DNA from: Azadirachta indica
Lineage: Eukaryota > Streptophyta > Magnoliopsida > Sapindales > Meliaceae
Reading direction: 5' to 3'
Assembly: GCA_022749755.1 (NCBI GenBank)
Contig: CM040452.1
Coordinates: 20,664,350 to 20,728,349, forward strand
Length of the DNA stretch: 64,000 bases
Within the stretch, counting starts at the first letter, position 1. Each line of letters begins with the position of its first letter. This document shows, in pieces, positions 46,561 to 62,330 of this stretch. The translations under genes and the position numbers were made by a program. The notes under the pieces were generated by a model, which was given only the letters and a program-made list of their open reading frames with translations, made no database searches and had not been told where the DNA came from.

Positions 46561-48660
46561 CTACTTGATCTGAACCCACATGGCCACGCTCGGAACTCCT
46601 TTGTAAACCACATAAAGGAGATAATACCCGGGAGGAGCAACTGCACCTGATGATGGTGCTTCTGCGATAATGCTATGAACTCCAGGCCAAATGTTGTAAA
46701 TAACATCAACCAAATTTAAGATTATCAGCCTCTGATTCATTGATATACCGTGTGTCGTGAAAGCCGGTGCATACATTGTAACCTCAACCTCATCCTTGTT
46801 TAATCTCAGTTCATTTGATCTAACCCTCACTGACAACCTCTTCCCGTAGTTGATCAACTGGTCTGAAGACTCGACTATTATATGTGGTCTTAGCTGAGCC
46901 AATGACGGATCCAAATAAGATGGCGAGAATTTCTCTACCCTTAGCTCTGTCGGGTACTTCACATCAAATTCGTACCCATCATTGGTGTTGCTGCCTGCAA
47001 CAAGAACTTTCCCATCGGGTAATAGAACAGCTGATGAATGGTACATTCTCGGAATAGTTGTTGCCGCCAATTCCTTAAATCTTTCGTGCTCAGCCGCATT
47101 AGGCCTGTATAAAACAGGCACGAAATTAGGGTCCTCCGCGTCATTCCAAGCTGACGTTCCGGTTTTTGCACCATTAAGCATCAACAAATCTCCAGTCGGA
47201 AGAATCATTATATCGCCCATTACACGAGGTGACGGCATTTGTTCAATCTTCCAGTTGGGATTCTGCTCTGTAATTTTGATTGTTCCGCAGTCTTGCAATG
47301 CAGGTAAAAACTTTTTTGCAGTCTCTGCAAAATAAAATGAGTCCCACTTTGCGCCTCCACAAATCAAGACCTCAGCACTTACAGCTTTTGCGTCTTTTAT
47401 GGGCAGGAGAGCGGACATTCCCGACGCCGGGTAGTTTCGTGAGCCACCAGGAAGATCTGGAAGCTCACGGACCACTTTGTTTGAGGCCGGGTCAAGCAAG
47501 ATGGAGCGATTGTTGGAGAAAATGAAGAGGTTGCCGTCGGGAGAGAGGTGGACAAAAGGGTATAAATTATTCTCCAATGTAAAAAATATCTGTCCATCGA
47601 CTCCCCGAAGCTGATCATGTGTGTTTTGCATCAAAGGCAGGAACAGGGCTTTCTTGTTGGATTGTCCTTCCGGTGGAATATATTCGTAGCTAAAGGCACC
47701 GCGGCCACCGACCACAATGAAGCCGCCATCGGGTAAGGTCACTTGTGTTGAGTACCTTCAATGACGAGGCAAAAGAATAAGTTAATTTCTTCCAACAATT
47801 TAAGGGAAAAGGATGAATTGCCTTAATACACGGGCAACTGTTACAACTAGATCGAGAACTTCTATAAAAATCACGTATCAATAAATTTCAGATTATATAT
47901 GCAAAAGGAACACTGTTAAGAATATATACCATCTAGGGTCAGCAAGTGCAGTTGGGTATTCTCTCCAGTCGCAGGTGGGGCATGTGGAGAGATATCTGAC
48001 AACATTTGCTCCTCCTCCATTACCTCCTGCACTAACCAAGTTCCCATCCACAGTCAGGCCTCCTGATGAGCACCATGTGTCCGTTTGAAGCTGTCATGAA
48101 ATCAATATAATAAATTCAATTTCTGAAAGTATTGTTTTCAAGTTGCACATAGTTTTATATTTCATGTGTCGATTCAATTTTCTATTATATATGGCATAGA
48201 CTTAATATATATATACACACACATATACATATACATATACCTTCAATGCTTTCAGTTTTGATGTTTCAATGTCAAACAGAACTGAATGGCACCAGCAGTC
48301 CAGTTCCCCGGTCGTGTGGTCAGCAACTCGGCAAGGCATTTTGTGAGGGGGCAATGGAATCTTTGATATTTTCCAGATCGTAGCATCGTACATTAAAACT
48401 TTATTAATTTTCGGAAGCAGGATTGCATGCATAGCCGATACACCAGAATTTTCCGACACCAGCTCCCATTGTCCATTATATCCTGAAGAGATATTAGTAT
48501 TCTTTCTTTCAGAGCTCTCGTTGTCGTTGCCTCTCGGTTCATGGCGAAATCGGGAAAAAGGGTCTGGAAATTTAAAGAAAGGATTTTGGAAGAAGAAGTG
48601 TGCATGCCCAGAAATGAACAAGAGAGGAAGAATATAGAGAGCTCTGAAAGTCCTTGCCAT
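46561..48660 (-). CDS. GLOX: aldehyde oxidase GLOX (glyoxal oxidase-like, copper radical), intact
   Basis: Three exons on the minus strand: 48660-48241, 48090-47930 and 47755-46561, giving 591 residues. The start MARTFRALYILPLLFISGHA is a signal peptide. An in-frame ATG at 48687 would put MQTKAIDST before it and is not preferred, given a TATA box at 48717. A galactose-oxidase-like seven-bladed propeller is followed by a C-terminal domain of unknown function type DUF1929. By analogy with galactose oxidase the thioether pair is Cys147 (DTWCSSGG) and Tyr195 (WYSTQ), and the other copper ligands are Tyr432-His433 (RMYHSS) and His529 (TTHGISMNQR). All are present. These secreted enzymes oxidise aldehydes to acids and release H2O2 in the apoplast. 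It is the only intact copy of three. Confidence 0.93.
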
Positions 48661-48716
48661 TGTTGAATCAATGGCTTTGGTTTGCATGCACAATGTTCAA
48701 ACAAAACCTCTTCTCC

Positions 48717-48725
48717 ATTTTTATA
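48717..48725 (-). promoter_or_regulatory. TATA box of the GLOX gene
   Basis: Minus strand reads TATAAAAAT 57 bases above the ATG at 48660. Transcription starting about 30 bases below it would leave a leader of roughly 30 bases and would barely include the upstream ATG. Confidence 0.55.
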
Positions 48726-50232
48726 CTGTTATCTCGCTTTTAAATTTGTCGAAGACTGTTCCGTGATTGTTCTTGATTTGGAGTAAAACTTGGATAGTCG
48801 TTACTTGTGAGGTAATAACAATACCAACTAAATGGCTATTTATGTTCTGTCAAGACGACAAATCAGTTTGAAGACAGAAAGTATTTAACTGGTGGTTAAC
48901 CAATTGTAAGTAATGTACGTCTGGATTGAGGTCGACTCATGTTGTAAGTTAATTTATGGTCCCATTCAAATATGAGGATGCTACAGAATTTAATTCTAGA
49001 AAATGAATATATATATATATATATACATCTATATTTCATGGTAGTACATGTCTATTTTTACAGTACTTTCTGGATAAATGTTTAATTGGGTTCTTTATTA
49101 TAAAAGTATTTCACATAATATTTTATAAGTATTTTACTCAAAACCTTTTTTTATTAAGATTATATAATATTGTATAAAGTTGTATGATTAGAGAAAAAAT
49201 ATATATGAAATATGTGATAATAATATAATATCATAATATCAATATGTATAGATAGAATTTGTATACTAACATTATTGTAGCAACAGAAGTTAAAGAAAAA
49301 ATTATCCCAATCCCATACTAGATCATTAATAATTTTCTGAGAAGTATTAGTAGTAGTGACCCATTTGAATTCAAAATTTAAATTATTGTTTAAAAATCGT
49401 TTTTTATTTTCTCAAGTCAACGTCGGTTTTATTAAAATTGTCCTCTAAATATATAATTTAGAAGACGATTATAGAAAATAATTCTATTTTATTTATGATC
49501 AAAGACCATTTTTTCATATAAATTGTTTTAAAAGATAAAACTATCTTTTATTTAATGTGCTCTTTTAATTGTTTTGTAGTAATAAAAGTTACAATATTTA
49601 AAATATTATTTTAAGCACCCATCTTTTATACTGTAGATACAACTTTTTAAATTAAAAGATTAAAAAAATACTTGTGTGTGTATAAATAGGGAGAGAGAGA
49701 AAAAGATGGATATACTGAAATCCCTTAAAAGTAGAAACATTAAATTCGTTTTAGGACAAAGATACAAATTTCTACATTAATAATCTTTGTAATTTATTAT
49801 TTTATATATAATATAGATTTTTTTCCTTTGTTGTTAAATCCCCATTAACCAATCAAATTTATTCAAGAAAACATATATTGGAACAAATTAGGTAGAAAAA
49901 TGAATAAACAACGAGAATCTATGATTATAATAAGGCTTCCTGGATTGAGGACAATATATTACTATTATAATAGTATACAAACTTCTGTAGACAAAACAAA
50001 TTGGGAAATTCATTTTCCATTAATTTAAGTGGGAATAAAAATATATGACGGTAAAATTGGGATAAAATTTCAAGTAAACAGAACTTCTGGATAAAAGAAA
50101 TTTTAATCTTAAGAGAAGACCAGTGTTCATAAAACAATTTCTAATTTCCTTGGCAGAATCAACTATTTAACCTTTTGTTTCTACTATAAATAATTCAACA
50201 TAATTGCTTCCTTAAATTATATCATCAAATAA
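48726..50232. other. AT-rich divergent promoter region
   Basis: 1.5 kb between the minus-strand GLOX gene and the plus-strand secreted-protein gene. AT microsatellite at about 49007-49024. No coding signal. Confidence 0.5.
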
Positions 50233-50242
50233 CTATATATAC
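50233..50242 (+). promoter_or_regulatory. TATA-like box before the secreted-protein gene
   Basis: CTATATATAC about 40 bases above the ATG at 50281. It would leave a very short leader, so the real start site may use another element. Confidence 0.4.
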
Positions 50243-50280
50243 TGCCAACGTAAAAATTTCAACCAGAGGTGATAGTAGCA

Positions 50281-52198
50281 ATGGAGTTTTGGAGATGTTT
50301 TAGTTTCTTTTTATTTGCATTATTTTCTGTTTTGTTATTGGATGTGGAGTCTTGTGAAGACCATGTATCAGCTGTTGGTGACCCTGGAATGAAAAGAGAT
50401 GGTCTACGGGTTGCGATCGAGGCGTGGAATCAGTGCAATGAAGTTGGTGAAGAAGCCGTGAATATGGGAAGCCCTAGGATGGCAGATTGCTTTGACATTG
50501 ATGATTCTACCTCTCCTGGTGAGACTTCATTTTCTTTTTTATTTACGTATATCTTGAGATAAATTTATAGGTATTGAAAGTGTTTTCAGAAATAATGATC
50601 ATTTGTTGCCAAAGATACGATTACGAGTAAAAACATGTGAATTTTCCCTTTTTTTTTGTCCTCGTTGATTTATTATTACAGTTGCAACATATTTTTTGAA
50701 AGGTTTAGTAGTTATAAAAACATACCTATATTTTTTTTAATTTAAAATTTAAGACATTAAAAAAAATCCTATCTTTTAAAATAGGTGGTTTTAAATTCAC
50801 ATGAGATATATTAATCACTGTTGAACTTATTTATTACTACTATTCTTGAAGCCATGTTGAATCACTTGGTGGATGAGAAAGACAACAGGCTTGGCATTCT
50901 AAACGGTTCGTATGGAGGAATTAAGACTTACAGTGTTGATAAATATGCTGCCAAGAAAGAACTCTACTTGGGTAAAAAATGCCTGGTAAAAGACAACCCA
51001 AGGCCATGGCATTTCTGGATGATAATGCTCAAGAGTGGCAACACAGACACATATGCATCAAGATGCCCCTACAATGGACACAAAGTAGGACCATTTCCTC
51101 CGGAATCTCGGTTTCCGTGCTTTGGGGACGGCTGCATGAACATGCCGTTGATGTACCATGACTATACCGGGCTGCATGGGGAAAACAGAGATATCTTGAA
51201 GGGAAGTTTTTATGGGACTTGGGATTTGGATACCAATGTTACTGAAGGAGTAGTTCCTGAAAATGGCACTTCTTATTTCAGAGTCATTTGGAAGAAGAAC
51301 GTTGGGAAAGGAAGCTGGGTTTTCCATCATTTGTTGAAGACATCAAAGAATTATCCATGGTTGATGCTCTACTTGAGGTCTGATGCCACATATGGATTCT
51401 CAGGAGGTTATCATTATCAAACAAGAGGGATGATGAAAATAGTAAGTTCTCTGAAAATTTGTCAAATATTTCCAACTCCTATCAGATTTTTTGTAAAAAT
51501 GAACTTACTATACCCTTTTTTTTTTTTAATTTGCGGAAAAATTATAGATTCCCACCTCACCTAATTTCAAGGTGAGATTTACATTGGACATAAAGCAAGG
51601 AGGAGGGCCAAAGAGCCAATTCTACCTAATGGACATCGGAAGCTGCTGGAAAAACAATGGCAAGCCCTGCGATGGCGATGTCACAACAGACGTTACTAGA
51701 TACAGTGAAATGATTATTAACCCTGATGCAGAATCGTGGTGCAATCCTGAAAATCTCCGCCTGTGTCCGCCTTATCATACATTCCCCAACGGCACTCGAG
51801 TGCATAGGAACGACACAGAAAATTTCCCTTATGACGCTTATCATGTTTACTGCTCTCCAGGAAACGCTGACTATCTTGAAGAGCCATTCAACCACTGCGA
51901 TGAATACAGCAATCCGCAGCCACAGGAAATACTGCAGATTCTGCCGCATCCTGTTTGGGGTGAATACGGATATCCGACAAAGAAGGGTGAAGGATGGGTT
52001 GGCGATCCGAGAACTTGGGAGCTTGATGTTGGGAGATTGTCTCAGTCACTTTACTTCTATCAGGATCCTTGTTCTAAACCTGTGCAGAGACACTGGACAT
52101 CAATTGACTTGGGAACCGAAGTATATGTTAGTGAAAATCAAGTTGCAGAATGGACAGTTAGTGACTTCGATGTTATTGTTCCGAAAGAGTATCATTGA
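50281..52198 (+). CDS. secreted plant protein of unknown function (DUF7705-like)
   Basis: Three exons in phase, 50281-50518, 50852-51441 and 51548-52198, give 492 residues. Residues 1 to about 27 (MEFWRCFSFFLFALFSVLLL) form a signal peptide. The mature part is rich in Cys, Trp, Tyr and Asn-X-Ser/Thr sites, typical of a glycosylated extracellular protein. Strings such as DNPRPWHFWMIMLKSGN, CPYNGHKVGPFPPESRFPCF, QGGGPKSQFYLMDIGSCWKN and DVGRLSQSLYFYQDPC recall an uncharacterised plant family that I believe is catalogued as DUF7705 (number from memory). No catalytic motif recognised. The acceptor at 50851 (TTGAAG/CC) is the least certain boundary, but it keeps the frame and gives STSPAMLNHLVDEKDNRLG. 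It lies between the GLOX copies without obvious functional link. Confidence 0.82.
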
Positions 52199-52648
52199 TA
52201 GTTTGCTACTAAATTAGTAGCTAGAAATTAGATGATTTATTTAAGTTATTGATTTTGTAAAATATCATTGGTGATTCGAACAAACCATAGAATTTCTCTG
52301 AGGGCAATCATTAATTTTCGTTGAAATAGCGACTATCATGGACTAGTTATTCAACCGAAGTATAAAATAATCTACCAATCAATTAAAATACTAATTTAAC
52401 TTTGTGGGTGTGTTATTAATTAATTAAATAATATTACTCATCTTTAATTTGTTAGAGAAGCAGCGGTTATAATTTATCACTTTGTCCTGTTATTACCAAA
52501 CAAACAAAGAACAACTTTTCAAACTTTCCTCAAAATCAAGAACAAACTTTGTGTAATTTGGCATATTCTTCAACAGATTTAAAACAAGAGATTAGTGTAA
52601 ATACATTGAAAGAATTTTCTGTAAAGCAACAAAGGCATTGGTTATACC
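52199..52648. other. spacer before the plus-strand GLOX pseudogene
   Basis: 3' UTR of the preceding gene and former promoter of the GLOX copy. No gene. Confidence 0.5.
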
Positions 52649-55600
52649 ATGGCAGTCATATTCAGAAGTCTTTGTATTGTTCCTCTCTCGTTCATTTCTG
52701 GGCATGCGCAGTTACTCTTCCAAAATCCTTTCTTTAAATTTCCGGACCCTTTTTCCAGATTTCGACAAGAACCCAGAGGTAGTGCCACTGAAAGAAAGGA
52801 TAATAATTCCTCTTCAGGATCTTCTGACACAGGATATGATGGACAATGGGAGCTACTTTCCTAAAATTCTGGTGTGTGGGCTATGCATGCAATCCGGCTT
52901 CCAAAAATTAACAAGGTTTTGATGTATGATTCTACAATCTGGAAAATATCAAAGATTCCATTACCTCCTCACAAAATGCCTTGCCGGATTGCTGACAGGA
53001 CGACCGGTGAACTGGACTGTTGGTGCCATTCAGCTCTATTTGACATTGAAACATCCAAACTGAAAGCATTAAACGTGCATATAATTCTGTCATAAAATTG
53101 ATTGTTAATTGCTGCACGAAAAGTTAGATAAACAAAAAAATTGGAAATTAAATTTGAAAACGCTTCGAAAAAATTGAAATTAATTTACACCAATTGATTT
53201 GTGCAGCTTGAAACCGACAAATTGTGCTCATCAGGAGGCCTGACTGTGGATGGAAACTTGGTTAGCGCAGGAGGTAATGATGGAGGAGAAAACACTGTCA
53301 GATATCTCTCGAAATGCCCCACTTGTGATTGGATAGAATACTCTACAGAACTGGCTGACCCAGATGGTACTCAACCCAAGTGACTTTACCAGATGGCGGA
53401 TTCTTTGTGTTTGGCGCCGCGTGCATTTAGCTATGAATATATTTCACCAGAAGGACAATCCAACAAGCAACCCATCTTCCTCCCTCTGATACAAAACACG
53501 CATGATCATCTCCACGGAATCGATGGACAGTCTTCTTTACATTGGAGAATAATTTATACCCTTTTGTCCACCTCTCTCCTGACGGCAACCTCTTTCATTT
53601 TCTCCAACAACCGCTCCATCTTGCTCGACCCTGCCTCAAACAAAGTCATCCGCGAGTTTCCGGTTCTCCCTGGAGGCTTCCGAAACTACCCTGCGTCCGG
53701 AATGTCCGCTCTCCTGCCGATAAATCTACATTCTGGATACGCAAAAGTTGTGAGTGTTGAGGTCTCGATTTGCGGAGGCGCAAAGTGGGACTCATTTTAT
53801 TTTGCTGAGACTAGAAAACAGTTCGTGCCTGCAGTGCAAGAGTGTGGAAGAATCATAATCACAGAGCATAATCCATCCTGGAAGATTGAACAGATGCCAT
53901 CACCTCGCGTAATGGGCGATATAATGATTCTCCCAACGGCTGAAATGTTGATGCTTATGTTTATAACACATAAACTCACAAGCCAAAGTATGTATAAAGC
54001 ATTGTCCTTAAGAAAATTTCTACCCCTCTAGGGCATTGTCCTAGTACAAACAGGTTTTTTATAATAGTATTTTCTTCAAGATATAATGGCGATTAGTTTG
54101 GTAAGGATATACTTTAAAATATAAAACCTTTAAACAACACAAAGTTCATAACATTCCCTATGTGTTTCTCTACATATATATTATGTAACAATCACTCCTC
54201 TCATAATTAAATTAGGAGTAATAAACCATAGTCTTTTTTATGTCACTCTTATGGTAGAAACCAATTCAATAATTTTTAAGTAATTTAGACCCTTTTAAAC
54301 TAACATGCAAAACAAATTAAGGTCAAATAAATATAATTCAAAATCACATCAAAATTATAATGAATTATATATCATAAGATCTTCACATGAATCATATCAA
54401 TGCATAAATATTATGTCCAATATGCTCAAAATAATAAATTATTTAATAAAAACTTTTCTGGGCTCTATTATAATTAAACAGAAGTTACTCGGGTCATATT
54501 TATATTATTTAAAAAATTATCAGGGACAAATAATAACTTTTCAGAAGAGTTAGGTAAAATTTTTAAATATCTCAAGATTATATCAAAAAAATCAATAGAT
54601 ATTAATTAACTTCGCTGATAATTTACAACTCAACCCAAATAATATGTACCATCTTTTCCTTTTCAACCGACCAGGTTGGTAAACTCTCACTGCCTGGATC
54701 GGCGTGTCTCCACATCTATTTTATAATGTATGTCAATGATAATTTATAAGTGGATATAAATGAAATTTCACAGTCACATCACTTCCAATAGGGGCTCCGC
54801 TTTAAACAAAATACTTTTATTATTTAGAAAATACTACTTTTACGTATTATTTGGCAGATGGACAAGACTATTAGTTTAGAGATAAATAAAAAGTGATCCC
54901 AGACAAATAAATAATTAAATATAACTGAATCGATGAAGCAATTTAGAGATATATTTGCTACACATTCTCGATAACGAAAAGATAAAAGAAAGAAAATACA
55001 ATTAATAATCCCTCATTCTTCTAATCTTCTTGTACAATAGAATCATCTCATGCTACATTCCGGTATTTCGCAGTACATAATAGTCAGAAATTTCTTTAAA
55101 ATCGTTAGAAAATTTTAGTAAAAATTGATGATGTAATGACTAATAAAGGATATTCATAGCCAAGGCAAGCATAATTACACTGTACTTAAGAAAATTTTGG
55201 CCCCTCTAAGACAATGCGCTGGTTCAAACAGTTTCTATGATATTATTTCCTCTAAGATAAAATAACTGTTGACTTTTACAAAGTTGTACTCTTAAATATA
55301 GAAACCTTTAACAACACAAAATATTATTCTCTTAATCCTTTTAAAGAGTGCTGGAAGATCAAACATATAAGACTAATATTTTTGTTATATTTGATAATTA
55401 AAATGTGGTCTCTATTTATAAGAACACTTATATACTTTTTCATTTGAAATATGTATTTCTTATAATGTCATTTTATTTATAACTTTTATATACTACTAAA
55501 TATATTTTGAAATACTATGTATATTTATAAAATATACAACAGGTTAATTGTGCGAAAACCGGAACATCAGTCTGAAATGATGCAGATGACCCGAATTTCG

Positions 55601-56135
55601 TGCCTGTTTTATACAAAGCCTAATGCAGCCAAGCACAAAAGGTTTAAAGAATTGGCTGCAACAACTATTCCGAGAATGTACCAGTCATCAGCTGTTCTAT
55701 TACCCGATGGAAAAGTTCTTGTTGCAGGCAGCAACACGAATGACGGATACGAATTTGATGTGAAGTACCTGACAGAGCTTAGAGTCGAGAAATTTTCACC
55801 GTCTTAGACCGCACATAATGATCCAGTCTTCGGACAAGCTGATCAACTATTCCAAGAGGTTGGTAGTGGAAGTTAGATCAAAAGAAATGAGACTAAACAA
55901 GGATGACCTTGAGGTTACAATGTACGCGCCAGCTTTTACAACACATGGTATATCAATGAATCAAAGGCTGATTATCTTAAATTTGGTTGAGGTGATTAAC
56001 AACGTTTGGCCTGGAGTTCACAGCCTTATAGCTGAAGCACCATCGTCAGGTGCAGTTGCTCCTCCCGGGTGTTATCCTCTTTATGTCGTTTACAAAGGAG
56101 TTCCGAGCGTCCCTATATGGGTTCAGATCAAGTAG
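52649..56135 (+). pseudogene. GLOX copy 3, full length but broken, split by a retroelement
   Basis: Starts MAVIFRSLCIVPLSFISGHA, like the intact copy. Exon 1 has a TAA at 52862-52864 in place of the Glu codon of SEN. Intron 1 is still present (acceptor before LETDKLCSSGG, about 53207). Intron 2 is absent: exons 2 and 3 meet directly at about 53366 (CAGATG/GTACTC). One missing T just before that point shifts the frame, and a stop follows in CIQL-like sequence. The frame resumes as FSYEYISPEGQSNK to PRVMGDIMILPTAEMLML. A 1.58 kb element then interrupts it at 53958-55541. The rest (55547-56135) lacks YLDPSLAQ and ends at the normal stop. Copper-site strings RMYQSS (His lost) and TTHGISMNQR show decay. 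Confidence 0.92.
53958..55541. mobile_element. non-autonomous LTR-type element inside the GLOX pseudogene
   Basis: Insert begins TGTTTATAAC and ends ATACAACA (TG...CA). It is flanked by GCTTA (53953-53957) and GGTTA (55542-55546), a 5-bp target duplication with one change. The first ~190 bases (53958-54150) match 55137-55330 directly, sharing TTAAGAAAATTT, CCCCTCTA and ACAACACAAA, as diverged LTRs would. The later parts of the LTRs are hard to align. No gag or pol frame exists in the 1.2 kb interior. It resembles a short, old, defective LTR retrotransposon. Confidence 0.7.
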
Positions 56136-57240
56136 CTCAAGCGTTGATTCAAGTTGCTGCTGCTGTTTATGCTTGCATTTATTTATTCATTATAAACTTC
56201 TTATACATTTCCGCTTCTGAAATTCTTCGGTGGTGACATTCTCCATGGATGAAGAGCATAACTTAAATTCTTTGAAATATAAATTACTTCCGTTATCTTT
56301 ATTGTTTAGTTTCACTTTTTCTTTTTTTTTTAACAAGTGAAAAACATGATGATTTCAACAAGAGGATTATAAGAAAACTTGTAATTTGGGTTGATAAAAT
56401 CGTTAGCACTACAGCTCCTGATTTAGGGTCGAAATTAACAGGGAGACGAAAAAAGGCATCAAAGGAGAGCGTTGATATTGATATTTGGATTGGGAATCCA
56501 AAAGCTACTTTTGGTTTATAAGGATGGAAAAAAAAACAAAAACAAAGAAAAGTTGTTATATTAAAATTTGTTTTTCATTAAATCAGGAGTATGATAGTCA
56601 AAAGTTCATGATTTGTTAAAAAATTTCAACGGTAATGAATATGGAGAATAATCAAATATAAGTGGCATATTTGTAGAGTTATTTTTTTAAGCAAAAGGCT
56701 TTCGAATAAGAACGTATTTTTCAAAACCAATTGATTGCCTTTCTTTTAACCAAAGAAAAGAACCTGAAACAAAAAAAACAGCGCACTTGTAAGTGCTTTG
56801 CTGACCCAAAGCTGCTTTCTAATAAAGCTCCTATCATATTTTTCCCCAAGCACGCTATAAGCACTTCAATTAATTAAGAGAAAATACTTGAAACAAATAG
56901 TGCATATAAAAGATTGAGGTACTCAATTATCATGCGAGGGAGAGATTTAAAGTACACAAGCATTTTAAGATAACCTATAAAGGAGCGCATACAATAAAGG
57001 CAAATTTCATATGCGAGGTCAGCCAACCGCACAGCTGTAATTGATTTGGGGGAAGGGAACAGAAAAGTTCTGCAACAATAGCAAACAAATTATTTTCATT
57101 TCTAAATTCAATGGTGTCGACATAATTACACAAGGACATAAATACTTTCTCTTCTAGAGAGGAGACAATCCCAATAACCCCAACATTTTCAGGCCCCCAC
57201 CCAACCTCAACTTCTTGGCAACATTCTACGTTAAAATCAA
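56136..57240. other. intergenic DNA between convergent GLOX pseudogene and MAP kinase
   Basis: No gene. The right part is the MAP kinase 3' UTR. Confidence 0.5.
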
Positions 57241-61762
<4,522 letters not shown>

Positions 61763-62330
61763 CTTTCACTCAAAGATCTCTCCTTCCTCTTCTTTTTTTT
61801 CTTCAATAAAAGTGAAAAAAAAGACTAACCTTCCAGGGCAAAGCAATAAACTTTCTTGGGAAACAAACAGAGTAGACAGAATTTTATCCCAAAAAATCGA
61901 AACGAAAAATCAAATCAGCCGCACTTTCCCCAACGAGACCTGCTTCGAACGACCAAACTCGAATCGTATCTTCTCGTAATAACACCAAAAACACCACCAC
62001 ACATGCAACAACCCAGAAGCTTCTCGCTCATTCAATCACCAAAAACCCACAAGCAAATCTCTTGGTTTCTATCAGAAATTCAATTCATTATCCGAAACAA
62101 TGATTAAAGATAAAAGGCACTGGATTTTGCAAGATCTGATTATTATTAAAAGAGAGAGAGAGAGAGAGTTGAAAATTTTTTGGGGTGCGAGTAATATATA
62201 CCATACCAAGCATTCCAAACTTTTATTTTTATTTTTATTTTTATTTTTTTTGTTCTTGTTTTTTAGTTTGTGTGGTGGTACTTAGTGGGTACGGAGGGAC
62301 TTGTTAACGGCTACGGCAGTGGCAGCACAT
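61763..62330 (-). promoter_or_regulatory. MAP kinase promoter and leader
   Basis: Contains telo-box-like strings near the ATG (AAACCCTA at about 61684-61691 and AACCCTAA at about 61624-61631, plus strand, inside intron 1). A GA microsatellite lies at about 62151-62168 and a TTTTTA run at 62221-62250. Open frames on the plus strand here are leader shadows. Confidence 0.4.

Noticed and set aside
54305..54553. 82-residue frame inside the GLOX insert
   Set aside because: Asn/Lys/Ile-rich translation of AT-rich DNA, not gag or pol.
62150..62260. Plus-strand peptide frames near the MAP kinase start
   Set aside because: Built from GA and TTTTTA simple repeats in the promoter/leader of the minus-strand gene.
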